Assembly (NCBI RefSeq): GCF_001625655.1
Contig: NZ_AUYB01000094.1
Location: 1 to 58,631 of the forward strand
Direction: 5' to 3'
Length of the DNA stretch: 58,631 nucleotides
Source of the DNA: Pseudoalteromonas luteoviolacea DSM 6061
GTDB lineage: Bacteria > Pseudomonadota > Gammaproteobacteria > Enterobacterales > Alteromonadaceae
The position numbers were made by a program, and so were the translations under genes. The notes under the pieces are model-generated. The model was not told the origin of the DNA. It worked only from the letters and a program-made list of their open reading frames with translations, and did no database searches. Every line of letters begins with the position of its first letter. The first letter of the stretch is position 1. Positions 27,906-39,000 of this stretch are shown here, piece after piece.

Positions 27906-30900
27906 ATGAACAATACAGCGACATCCAGTGAATTTAGCAATGTAATGAAGTACTGGGATGAAAAGCTTGATAATTTGCCAGATGCGTTGGTGCTTGGTAC
28001 CAACAGTGCAAGCAATGGAGAGCGTATTAGCGCACATCATGTTCTCGATGGTGCATTATCGGCCAGTTTATTAAAGGCTTGTAAGCAAAACGATTTGTCA
28101 CTATTTGTAATGCTCAATGCAATCACCAAAGTAACACTTTTCCGTGCGGCTCGGCAATCTGATGACCATAACCGTTTGTTGCTAAGCTCGCCAGTCTATA
28201 AACTAGCCGATAGCGATGGTCGCAAAGGCGTGCCTTTACTCGATAACGTCAGTGAAGAGCAAACCTTGAGAGATGTGTTGCTCTCAAGCCAAAAAACCAT
28301 AACGTCGGCCTATCAGCATCAACACCTTCCTTTTGATGCTGCATTAAAATGTGACGGGGTTAACGCCAACCCTTTCCATATTATTACGTCTTTTAATGCC
28401 CTTCATCGTGATGAAGACTTGGCTGCATTGCAAAATGATTATGAGAATGCACTGACTCTGTCATTTGAATTGCAAGGCGAAGAATCTTCCAAAACTGTGG
28501 TTTGTCGTGTTGATGCACAAGATTCCATGTTTATCGATGCCGAGCTGGCCGAGCAATTCCTCGGTTGGTTCGAGCAAGTCGCCCAATGCTTTATCAGCGA
28601 TAATCAGCTGCTCGTGGCCCAGATTGGTTTGCTTGGTGAAGCGCAGCAGTTGGCACTACGCGACCTGTTGGGATTGGACGTGTCATTGCCAGCCAAAGAG
28701 AGTTACTCGTCCATCAGCCAATTGTTTGCCCAACAAGTCGAAGCAAACCCGGTTAAACCTGCGATTATAGAAGGTGACAAGCAAATCAGTTTTATCGAAT
28801 TGGATCAGTTGTCGAACCAATATGCCTGTGCTTTTGTTGCCGCTGGAGTAGAGACGTCAGATATCGTAGCTGTACAGGTTTCTCAATCGACAGAAGTCAT
28901 CACGATGATTTTGGCGCTGTGGAAAATCGGTGCCGTCTACTTGCCAATCGACCCTGAATTGCCTGTTGGCCGCATCAGCTACATGCTTGAAGACTCTAAT
29001 GCCAAAGTAGTTGTTAGCAAGAATGCGTTGGGTCTTTCCAATGTGATCGATATCTCGCCTGCCAAACTATCTGCTTTTGAGCTAACCGAAGCGCCTGATT
29101 TTATCGAATTGTCACCAGAGCATCCGGCCTACATTATTTATACCTCTGGCTCTACTGGCCAACCGAAAGGCGTTAAAATCACTCACTGTGGTGTCGCCAA
29201 TTTAGCCGGGTACTTCGTTGATAACTTGGGTATCAAGACCGAAGACAGAATATTGCAGTTTGCCAGCATGTCATTCGATGCTTCCATTTGGGAGATCTCT
29301 ATGGGCGTGCTGACTGGTGCTGCGCTGTGTCTGTATCCGCAAGACGAGAAAAATGATACGGCTGCTTTTGCCCAGTTTATGGTCAAGCACGAAGTGAATG
29401 TCGCCACCTTGCCACCTCCATTTTTGGCCTTGTTGGAACCTGCGCAACTGCCGGGATTACGATTGTTGATCACCGCGGGATCTGTCTGCAGTACTACGTT
29501 GGCACAACGTTGGTCATCAGAGGTGACGTTCATTAATGCCTATGGCCCAACCGAGACTACTGTATGTGCCACCTCATGGACTTACAACGAGGATGAGGCA
29601 TTGGAAAATTCAGTGCCTATTGGTCGTGCTATTGATAATTTCAAAACTTATATTCTCAATGACGCGATGCAACTTCAACCTCAAGGCTGCTACGGTGAGA
29701 TTTATATCAGCGGTAGTGGTTTAGCATTGGAATACCTCAACCGCCCAGAGTTGACTGCCGAGCGATTTGTCGAAAACCCATTCTATGCTGGTGAAAAACT
29801 TTATCGCACTGGTGATATCGGCCGCTACCGTAAGGGTGGAGTTATCGAGTTTTTAGGCCGTGATGACGATCAAATCAAAATTCGCGGAATGCGGGTTGAG
29901 ATTGGAGAAATTGAAGGCCAGTTGACTCAACACAAGTTGGTCAGTCAAACCTCAGTTCAGTTGCTGTCCCAAGATGGTAGTGAAGATAATCTAGTGTTAA
30001 CCGCGTACATCACTTTAGTGGAGAGTAACGACAAGTCAGCTTACATTGATGAGGCTCTGTCCAAGCAACTGCATGAATGTCTGGAACAGCAATTACCGAG
30101 TCATATGATTCCGTCATTTTTCGTGGTGATGCCGGTGCTGCCGTTGACCTTGAATGACAAAGTTGACAAAAAAGTGTTGCCGACTCCCAAGTCTTTGATT
30201 GAGCGTACTAACCTGCCACAGCCACAAACACCAACAGAGACGAGTTTGCGTAAGATCTGGGCACCTTTGTTGGGCTTGGATGAAGAACAGATTGGTATCG
30301 ATTCAGACTTTTTCAAACTTGGTGGTAATTCCATCATGGCCACTGAGACTGCCAACCTGATCAACAAAGAACTCAATGTCGTAGTCGACCTGTTCGATAT
30401 TTTCAACATCGTCACTATCCGCGATATGGCAGCCCATTTGGACCAGTTGACCGGCACCGTTCACAATGATATTCCGCTAGTGGGCGACTTACCACATTAT
30501 CCTTTGTCGCCAGCTCAACGTCGTCTGTATTTCTTATACAAAATGGCGCCGCAAAGCACCAGCTACAACGTGCCTAGCATACAGTTGCTCGAGGGTGGAG
30601 TTGACTGTCAACAAATAGAAACGGCATTAGCCAAGTTGTTGGAACGTCATGCTTCATTGCGTACGGCATTTATCGACTTGTCCAGAGGCAATAGCGACCA
30701 GGATAAAGGCCAAAGTAATGTCGTTCAGAAAGTCATCACAGACTACACTTTGCCTATCACCTATAGAGACATCAGCGACTTCAAGGTCGAAGGTGAGCCA
30801 AGCGATGACAACTACTCGCAGATCTTGTCTCAGTGCATCGAACCGTTTGATTTGGCCGAGGCGCCTTTGCTGCGTCTGTATCTGATTAAAGAGTCTGAGC

Positions 30901-33900
30901 AGCGCCACTTGCTGATTACCGACGTTCATCATATTGTTGCCGATGGTACTTCTGTAGGCATTTTGGTACGCGATTTTATTACTTTCTATCAAGGAAAAGA
31001 TCTTGAGCCGTTGAATCATCAATACACCGATTTTTCTCAATGGCAAAACGACAAGATCAATGGTAAAGATTACCAAAAACAAGAATCGTATTGGATTGAC
31101 CTGTTAAAAGACGATATTCCGACGCTGCGTATTCCGACCGACCGCCCAAGGCCGTCTGTTATGACCTTTGCCGGCGACACGGTGAAGTTCGTCATGAGCA
31201 GTGAATTGTCGAACAAAGTACACAAGTTCGTTGAGCAACAAAACATTACCCCTTACATGTTCTTCCTTGGCGCTTTCAATGTGCTTCTGCACAAATACTC
31301 GGACAAAGACGACATTGTCATCGGTACCGGTATCGCAGGCCGTAACCACGCCAGCTTGAAAGACATCATGGGGATGTTTGTCAATACGTTAGCAATGCGT
31401 AATCGCTTTGACCGCAATACAAGTGTTGCACAGTTCTTACAACAAGTCAGAACCAACAGTATTCAAGCGTTCGAATACCAAGATGTCCAGTTTGATGATT
31501 TGATTGACAAACTCGGCTATGAGCGTGATACCTCACGTAACCCGGTGTTTGATTACTCCATGGTATTCCAAAACTTCGAGATGCCGGAACTGTCCCTCGA
31601 AGGCATTAAATTCAGCCCAGTAGTACAGCACAATAGCTCGTCGAAGTTTGACCTGACCATGTTTATCAGTCAAAGAGGCAACGACCAGTTCGAATTCACT
31701 TTGGAATACTATTCTGAGATCTTCGAAAAGACTACGGTAGAAGGCTTTGGTGCGCACCTGCGTTATCTGGTTGAGCAGATGGTTTCTGGGGCCGACAGCG
31801 CCATTTGCGACTTACGTTTGATGACTCCTGAGTTTGAACAACAGTGGTTGCAAACCATTGGTGCAAACCCTGATTCGGCAGAGCAGAACTTCCCGCTGGA
31901 AACGCCTATCAGCGAGTTCTTTGAGCAACATGCCAAGAACAACCCGGATCACACCGCGGTTATCCATAAAGGTGTTCACTACTCTTATAAAACCATCAAT
32001 GAGCAAGCCAACCAGCTGGCGCACTTCTTAACCACTGAACGTCAAGTGCAAAGAGAAGAGTTGGTGGCGATTTATATCGACCGTTCACACTGGTACCTGA
32101 TTGCCTTGTTGGCGGTGATGAAGTCCGGTGGTGCTTACATGCCCCTGGATTCTTCATTGCCTGCCGACCGTATGCAATATTTGCTCGAGCAAGCGTCGGT
32201 TCGCACCGTGTTGTCTGTTAAAGATTTCGTCGGTAACCTCAATAAACTGCAGTGGAATACCGCTGGTCTGGAAAGCTTTGTACTGGTAGACCATGACGAC
32301 GTTTACAGCCTGGATGAAAACACGCAAAACACAGCAGGCCTTCGTTCATTGTGGGAATACGTTGGTGAAAATGCTGCCGATGATATCGGTGGCGGTGGCT
32401 GGAGTAGCACCTATACCGGTTATGACTTTACGCGTCAAGAAATGGACGAGTATGGTGAGAATATCGTTACAAAGCTCAAGCCTTTGTTGACCCCACAAAC
32501 CCGTATCCTTGAGATCGGTTGTGCTTCGGGTATTACCATGTATCGCTTGGCACCACACGTTGCCAAGTACGTGGGCACTGATATTTCACGGGTCATCATT
32601 GAGAAAAATGAAAAGCGCTGTGAACAAGAAGGTCATAACAATATCAGTCTGTACAGTAAAGCCGCTCATGAAATCGCTGAAGTCGATGAATCGGAATTTG
32701 ATATCGTCATTATCAACAGTGTTATCCAGTCATTTGAAGGCCTGAACTATCTGCGTAAAGTGTTGAGCACCTGTGTCGACAAGCTTAACGATAAAGGTCT
32801 GTTGTTTCTGGGTGACTTGATGGATCAGGATCTTAAGTCTGAATTCTTGAAAGACTTGTTGTTGTACAAAGATACCGGCCGATCTGAGCATGTTATGGCC
32901 GAGCTAAACAAACAGATAGACGAGCGTCCGCAAAACACTAAAACGGACTTGTCGGAAGAATTGTATATATCAAGACATTTCCTTGAAGATCTGTTGCAGG
33001 ATATACCAGCCCTCAGCAGTGTCGAATTCACCGACAAATTAGGCACCTTTAAAAACGAGTTGACTGAATTCCGTTTTGACGCCCTCATCTCGGTAGACAA
33101 GCAGGCGGCTTCAAGCAATAGTGCCAATGCTGGCAAACGCAACAAATACCAATATGGCCGTCAAGCGTTTGCTCACCTGTCCACTGAAAACCTCGACAAT
33201 ACCGGCCGTTTCGCCGCTGATGGTAGCCAGCTGGCTTACGTCTTATTCACTTCAGGTTCGACTGGTACGCCTAAAGGGGTTGAAATTGAAAACCGCTCTT
33301 TGGTCAGTTTTGCCTTCGCCAACAGAATCAGTCTGGAAAATGATGTCACCTCGGATGACCGTTTCTTGGTTAACCTCTCCCAAGCGTTTGACGTCAACAT
33401 GTGTGAAGTCTTCTTGCCTTGGGTGTTCGGTGCCACGTTGGTGATGTCGCCGAAGCAACATTATACCGATATTGAAGCTTTGACCGCACTCATCGTTAAA
33501 GAAAAGGTCACTGCAGCTTGGGTCCCTGCCGCATTACTTAAAGATTCTTATCGTTTGTTGGCTGCCAGTACTGAAACATTGTCGCTGAATAAGTTGCTCA
33601 TCGGTGCCGAGCCGATTAAATCCAGCACGGTCAGAGCGCTGCAATCGCTCAATAATGACATGAAGATCCTTAACATCTATGGTCCGACAGAATGTACAGT
33701 TTACGCCTCTTGTTCATTGTGGTCTGAGGCCCCAGGGTCTGTGACCAGCGTTGATAGCGATCCGAATATGTCTATCGGCCGCGCCCGTCCGGATGCTGAA
33801 ATTCTGATCCTCAACTCCAATATGGAGCAAGTTGCCCCTGGCATTACCGGTGAGATTTACATCGGTGGTAACTGTGTGATGCGTGGTTACCTCAACCGCC

Positions 33901-35972
33901 CGGATATGAACGAAAAAGTGTTGTTGCCACATCCATTCAAAGGCGGTGAAACTGTGTATAAGACAGGTGACTTAGCCAAGTTTACCGATGACGGTGAAAT
34001 CGTTTTCTTAGGCCGTGAAGACTCGCAAATCAAACTACGTGGTATGCGCGTTGAGCTGGGTGAAATCGAAATGAAACTGGCCGGTCATCCGAGTGTTCAC
34101 CAGTGTGTTGTGGTCATGGAGAACAAAGAAGACCCATACATTGCTGCCTACTATGTCGGCAAAGAGGGTGATGAAAATACGATCGACAGCAAGAAATTAA
34201 CGGTTTATTTGGCCGAGCGCCTGCCGTACTACATGGTACCAAGCTTTATCTGCCCGGTTGAAAGTCTGCCGACTACGCTGAGCGGTAAAATCGATTACCG
34301 TGCATTGGCCAGCTTTGGCGCTGCGTATCGCATTCAAAGCAGCCAGTTTGACGGTTCGACGATGAGCGAACACGAGATCAAAATGGCCAAGTTGTGGTCG
34401 AAAGTACTGGGCATTGAAGCCTCTCAAATTAGTCCGAATACCGACTTCTTTTTGCTCGGCGGACATTCGCTTAGAGCGATTCGTTTAGTCGGTGAAGTAC
34501 AAAAAGAGTTCAAGGTAAACCTGCCGTTGGCGACCTTGTTCCAAACTCCGACCATTCGAGACATTTGTGCTTATATCGAAGGCCAGGAGAAAATCGACTA
34601 TATGGATATTCCTGCCCTAGAGAAGCAGGAAAACTACGAGTTGTCGTCTTCGCAAAAGAGCATGTTTATCGTTCAGGGCATCAAAGAAGGCAGCTTTGCC
34701 TACAACATGCCTGCGCTTATCAAGGTTGAAGGCAACTTCGATTTTGACAAGGTCAAAGCTTGTTTCGAACAGTTGATTGAGCGTCACGAACCGTTCAGAA
34801 CCTCCTTTTCCGTCAACAACGAGGGCGATTTGATCCAGACTATTCATGATAGCATTCCATTCGGTCTTGAATTCCAACAGGCGGAAGCGGGTGAGACTAT
34901 CGAGTCATTGTTCGCCGGATTCTTGCGACCGTTTGATTTGGCGGCAGCGCCATTGCTCAGAGCCAAAATCATCAAACTGGCTAACGATGAAGGTGGTATT
35001 GCCGAGCAGTCATTGCTGTTTGTCGACATGAACCACATCATCTCAGATGGTAGCTCGGTCAGCCTGTTTATCGAAGAGTTTAGCAAGCTATACAACGGTA
35101 AAACCTTAGAGCCTTTGACCATTCAGTACAAAGACTTTGCCCACTGGCAAAACCGTCTACTGGATTCGCCACAGGTTAAAGCGCAAGAGAAATACTGGCA
35201 GAAGACTCTGGCACAGCCGTTGCCGAGCCTGTCTTTGCCGACCGATTTCCCACGTCCTGAGATTCAAAGCTTTGAAGGGGACCAGCAGACCATGATTTTT
35301 GACAAGGCGCTGTCGAGCAAGATCAAAGCGATGGCACAAGACAATGAGATGACGGTGTTCATGTTGTTGCTCTCTTCTGCCTATGTGTTCTTACAGCAGA
35401 TCACATTGGAACAAGATATTGTTATCGGTACCTCTTTGGTGGGTCGTGACCACGCGGATTTGCGCAACGTCATGGGTATGTTCGTTAACACCCTAGCATT
35501 GCGTAACCAGCCAAAATCGTCGCTGAAAGTTATCGACTTTATTAAAAGCGTGCGTAGCAACACCATCGAAGCGTTCGATAACAAACAGGTGCAGTTCGAG
35601 CGTTTGGTGGACCTGTTGAAGTTGCCAAGAGACCCGTCGCGCAACCCGGTATTCGATGTGCGCTTCGATATGCATGAAATGGAAATGCCGACCATCGAGC
35701 TTGATGGCGTCAAAGTGACCGGTTATGAGCCGGAGTTCAAATCCTCGAAATTTGATTTGACCTTTGATGTGTTTGAGAAAGGTGGCAAGTACGTCATTCG
35801 CTTGGAGTACTGCACCAAGCTGTTTAAAGACAGCACCATCGAGGCGTTTTTGACTCAGTATCGTCAGGTCACTGAATACATTTTGGACAATCCGAATGGT
35901 TTGATTGGAGATATCGACACTTTTGAAAACGAATCCGATAGCCACGTTCCAGAAATGGGTTTCCAGTTCTAA
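27906..35972 (+). CDS. NRPS3: half-C, A(Phe)-T-C-A/MT-T-C synthetase
   Basis: A 2,688-aa synthetase adding two residues. Residues 1-260 resemble only the C-terminal lobe of a condensation domain and have no HHxxxDG motif. The first A domain (a3 ~409) reads DAWTIAAVCK, the established Phe code. Its carrier is LGGNSI (~803). A C domain (HHIVADG ~1007) precedes an A domain split between motifs a2 (~1400) and a3 (~1775) by a methyltransferase of about 300 residues with the SAM motif L-E-I-G-C-A-S-G (~1533); its code reads DVCALGIVYK, unassigned. A second carrier (LGGHSL ~2183) and a final C domain with NHIISDG (~2374) follow; the first His is replaced but the catalytic second His is kept. The tail ends E-M-G-F-Q-F. 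AGGAAAGG precedes ATG 27906; 215 bases separate it from NRPS2 and hold nothing recognisable. Confidence 0.96.
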   Translation: MNNTATSSEFSNVMKYWDEKLDNLPDALVLGTNSASNGERISAHHVLDGALSASLLKACKQNDLSLFVMLNAITKVTLFRAARQSDDHNRLLLSSPVYKLADSDGRKGVPLLDNVSEEQTLRDVLLSSQKTITSAYQHQHLPFDAALKCDGVNANPFHIITSFNALHRDEDLAALQNDYENALTLSFELQGEESSKTVVCRVDAQDSMFIDAELAEQFLGWFEQVAQCFISDNQLLVAQIGLLGEAQQLALRDLLGLDVSLPAKESYSSISQLFAQQVEANPVKPAIIEGDKQISFIELDQLSNQYACAFVAAGVETSDIVAVQVSQSTEVITMILALWKIGAVYLPIDPELPVGRISYMLEDSNAKVVVSKNALGLSNVIDISPAKLSAFELTEAPDFIELSPEHPAYIIYTSGSTGQPKGVKITHCGVANLAGYFVDNLGIKTEDRILQFASMSFDASIWEISMGVLTGAALCLYPQDEKNDTAAFAQFMVKHEVNVATLPPPFLALLEPAQLPGLRLLITAGSVCSTTLAQRWSSEVTFINAYGPTETTVCATSWTYNEDEALENSVPIGRAIDNFKTYILNDAMQLQPQGCYGEIYISGSGLALEYLNRPELTAERFVENPFYAGEKLYRTGDIGRYRKGGVIEFLGRDDDQIKIRGMRVEIGEIEGQLTQHKLVSQTSVQLLSQDGSEDNLVLTAYITLVESNDKSAYIDEALSKQLHECLEQQLPSHMIPSFFVVMPVLPLTLNDKVDKKVLPTPKSLIERTNLPQPQTPTETSLRKIWAPLLGLDEEQIGIDSDFFKLGGNSIMATETANLINKELNVVVDLFDIFNIVTIRDMAAHLDQLTGTVHNDIPLVGDLPHYPLSPAQRRLYFLYKMAPQSTSYNVPSIQLLEGGVDCQQIETALAKLLERHASLRTAFIDLSRGNSDQDKGQSNVVQKVITDYTLPITYRDISDFKVEGEPSDDNYSQILSQCIEPFDLAEAPLLRLYLIKESEQRHLLITDVHHIVADGTSVGILVRDFITFYQGKDLEPLNHQYTDFSQWQNDKINGKDYQKQESYWIDLLKDDIPTLRIPTDRPRPSVMTFAGDTVKFVMSSELSNKVHKFVEQQNITPYMFFLGAFNVLLHKYSDKDDIVIGTGIAGRNHASLKDIMGMFVNTLAMRNRFDRNTSVAQFLQQVRTNSIQAFEYQDVQFDDLIDKLGYERDTSRNPVFDYSMVFQNFEMPELSLEGIKFSPVVQHNSSSKFDLTMFISQRGNDQFEFTLEYYSEIFEKTTVEGFGAHLRYLVEQMVSGADSAICDLRLMTPEFEQQWLQTIGANPDSAEQNFPLETPISEFFEQHAKNNPDHTAVIHKGVHYSYKTINEQANQLAHFLTTERQVQREELVAIYIDRSHWYLIALLAVMKSGGAYMPLDSSLPADRMQYLLEQASVRTVLSVKDFVGNLNKLQWNTAGLESFVLVDHDDVYSLDENTQNTAGLRSLWEYVGENAADDIGGGGWSSTYTGYDFTRQEMDEYGENIVTKLKPLLTPQTRILEIGCASGITMYRLAPHVAKYVGTDISRVIIEKNEKRCEQEGHNNISLYSKAAHEIAEVDESEFDIVIINSVIQSFEGLNYLRKVLSTCVDKLNDKGLLFLGDLMDQDLKSEFLKDLLLYKDTGRSEHVMAELNKQIDERPQNTKTDLSEELYISRHFLEDLLQDIPALSSVEFTDKLGTFKNELTEFRFDALISVDKQAASSNSANAGKRNKYQYGRQAFAHLSTENLDNTGRFAADGSQLAYVLFTSGSTGTPKGVEIENRSLVSFAFANRISLENDVTSDDRFLVNLSQAFDVNMCEVFLPWVFGATLVMSPKQHYTDIEALTALIVKEKVTAAWVPAALLKDSYRLLAASTETLSLNKLLIGAEPIKSSTVRALQSLNNDMKILNIYGPTECTVYASCSLWSEAPGSVTSVDSDPNMSIGRARPDAEILILNSNMEQVAPGITGEIYIGGNCVMRGYLNRPDMNEKVLLPHPFKGGETVYKTGDLAKFTDDGEIVFLGREDSQIKLRGMRVELGEIEMKLAGHPSVHQCVVVMENKEDPYIAAYYVGKEGDENTIDSKKLTVYLAERLPYYMVPSFICPVESLPTTLSGKIDYRALASFGAAYRIQSSQFDGSTMSEHEIKMAKLWSKVLGIEASQISPNTDFFLLGGHSLRAIRLVGEVQKEFKVNLPLATLFQTPTIRDICAYIEGQEKIDYMDIPALEKQENYELSSSQKSMFIVQGIKEGSFAYNMPALIKVEGNFDFDKVKACFEQLIERHEPFRTSFSVNNEGDLIQTIHDSIPFGLEFQQAEAGETIESLFAGFLRPFDLAAAPLLRAKIIKLANDEGGIAEQSLLFVDMNHIISDGSSVSLFIEEFSKLYNGKTLEPLTIQYKDFAHWQNRLLDSPQVKAQEKYWQKTLAQPLPSLSLPTDFPRPEIQSFEGDQQTMIFDKALSSKIKAMAQDNEMTVFMLLLSSAYVFLQQITLEQDIVIGTSLVGRDHADLRNVMGMFVNTLALRNQPKSSLKVIDFIKSVRSNTIEAFDNKQVQFERLVDLLKLPRDPSRNPVFDVRFDMHEMEMPTIELDGVKVTGYEPEFKSSKFDLTFDVFEKGGKYVIRLEYCTKLFKDSTIEAFLTQYRQVTEYILDNPNGLIGDIDTFENESDSHVPEMGFQF

Positions 35973-36038
35973 GCCGAAACTATGCGAAACAGAATCTAAT
36001 CAAAAATTGCCATAGAAAAAATTATAAGGATAACAATA

Positions 36039-39000
36039 GTGTCTACAGCTGGACTAGAAAAAAAAACAAATAAAACGCAGTCTCTGGGTAGCAAAGTTTA
36101 TTGGAAAAAACAACTGGACAAGCTGACCGGGGTTTCTCGCATACCTTACGATTTACACGGCGTCAGCCATGATGAAGGCCAAAACGAAAGCCCAAGAAGT
36201 CAAGCCACCAGCCAGATTGAGGCCAGCCAGTTTGCCTATGTCTGGCAATTGGCCGGCAAGTCTCATCATACCTTGCACCTGCTATTGATGGCCGGTTGGC
36301 ACCTGATGGTCAACAAGTGCAGCGGCAGCAAAGATATTGCTGTTGCCACCCCTGGTTATAGTGCCGACAGCGCTGCCGAGCAGGGACGCATGCTAGTGAT
36401 CAGAAACTCGCTGGCCGAAGCTTTCGACGTACGGGAGTTGTTGACCCAGATTCAAGAAGCCCAAGTCAGCGCTTTGAAAAATCAGACGCTGAGCTATGAA
36501 GCTATCAGTCAATGGATGCAAGACAAAGGTGAAGGTAATGCCCTGAGAAACTTGGTTGACTCGGCAATCATATTAGACAACATTCAAGATATGAAATCAG
36601 TACCTGCCGACGGTTTTTCCCTGGTTGTCAAAGCCAGCCAACAAGGCGACTTGATGGACTTGTCTTTTGACTATGACAAGCAAAAGTATAGTGCCGGGTT
36701 TATCCAAAAACTGGGTGATATTTATGGTCGTTTGTTAGTGGAATTGGCGAAAAACGTCAACCAAAAGCTAGCCGATATCTCATTGTGTTCAGAGCAAGAG
36801 CGGGATTTGATCCTCAACCAGTTCAACCGTCAACCCACGCCATTTGACGATGGCGTGTCTGTGGCCGATTTGGTCGCCCAAAGTGCGGCGAAAAACCCAA
36901 ACAAAGTGGCACTGACTCACGACGGTGAGCAGATCACTTATGCTCAACTGGAGCAACGTGCCACCCATATTGCTCAATACTTGTGTGAGCATAAAAAACT
37001 GGCATTTGAAGAGCGTGTTGGTTTGATCATGGACCGCTCAATTGACTGCTTTGCCGCTATCTTGGGTATCATGAAAGCCGGTGGTGCTTACGTGCCAATC
37101 AATGACGAGTTGTCTAACGAGCGGATCGTCACTGTGTTGGACAATGCGCAAATTCGCATCGTGTTTTCTCAAGCCAAACAGATCAAACGACTCAACGAGC
37201 TTCAATGGCAGGGCAAGACTTTCGATACTTTCATTTGTCTAGACACTGATGATGTGCTCAATGTCGAAGAAGCGGAGCAGTCCGAATTGATGAGTCAGCA
37301 GTTGTGGCACTATATTGGTGAAAACGCGACTGATGACATCACTGGTGGTGGTTGGTTCTCCAGTTATACAGGCGACCCTATCCCGCGTGAAGAGATGGGT
37401 GAGTACCGTGAAAATACCCTCAATAAGTTAGAGCCGTATTTAGGTAAAGATAAGCGTATTCTGGAGATCGGTTGTGCATCGGGTATCACAATGTTCAGCT
37501 TGGCACCAAAAGTTGGTTTTTACATGGGTACTGACTTGTCTGAGGTCATCATCGGCAAGAACCAAGAGCGGGTCGATAGCGAAAATATCGATAACATCAA
37601 GTTGGCCGCTATGCCTGCTCACCAGATCAGCGAAATCGAAGAGCAAGACTTCGATGTTATCGTGATCAACAGTGTTATTCAGGATTTTCATGGTCATAAC
37701 TACCTGCGGCAGGTAATTGACAAAGCGGTAGCAAAATTGGGTAACAAGGGCATTATCTTTGTCGGTGATGTCATGGACCAAGATCGCAAAGAAGCGCTAA
37801 TCGCTGATTTGACTGCCTACAAACAGCAACACCCGCAAAAAGAGGTGCAAACCAAATTGGATTGGAGTTCCGAGCTGTTTGTATCCCAAGGCTTTTTCGA
37901 AGACTTGGCTCAGATCAACAGTGCAATTTGCAAGGTCGAAAATGCAGACAAAAGTTACACTATAGAGAACGAACTGACCAAGTTCCGTTACGACACCTTC
38001 ATTCATGTCGACAAGGGCCAAGCCAATAAGCCTGCCAAGCCAAGAAATAAATACCAAGACGATTTGTCGGTATTGAAGGCGTACAACAACGATGATTTCG
38101 TTTCGCCTTATAAAGACAAGTTTGACGGCAACAACCTAGCCTATGTGATCTTCACTTCTGGTTCTACCGGGGTGCCAAAAGGCGCGATGATCGAACATCG
38201 CGGTTTAGTCAACCATGCCCAAGCCAAAATACATGACATGGAGATGAATCAAGACAGCGTCGTGGCACAAAATGCGTCATTGTATTTTGACATCTCCGTA
38301 TGGCAGTACTTCTCGGCATTGAGTCTAGGAGCTTCGGTTCATATCTATGGCAATGAATTAATTTTGGACCCAGAGGCGTTTTTAAAGAAGGTGATTGACG
38401 ACAAGATTTCAATCCTTGAAGTTGTACCTTCTTATCTATCAGTACTCTTGGATGTGATTGGGCAAAAACAATTGAGTTTTGAGGTGTTACGTTTTTTGAT
38501 TGTGACTGGTGAGATTGTGAAACCGCAACTGGTCAACGCCTGGCTTGAAACATTTGCTGATATTCCCGTGGTTAATGCTTATGGGCCCACCGAAGCGTCG
38601 GACGATATTACCCATCATATTATGTCAAGTGTAGTCACCTCTGACCGAGTCTCTATCGGCCGACCTTTGCATAATATGTCGGTTACCATCGTCGATGACA
38701 ATATGAACCTGTGCCCAGTGGGCGTTAAAGGTGAGATCTGTGTTGCCGGTGTCGGTGTTGGACGGGGTTATTTGAATGACCCGGAAAAAACTACTAACGT
38801 TTTCCTTGATGCCACAGACAAACATCCCCGCACCTACAAAACTGGTGATATCGGTGCCTGGATGGATGATGGGACCATCGACTTCTTTGGCCGTAACGAC
38901 CAGCAGATCAAAGTCCGCGGCTTCAGGGTAGAGCTGGGTGATATCGAATCGGCCATCCGTCGCCACCCGGCGATTAAAGAAGTGGCCGTTGTAGCCAATG

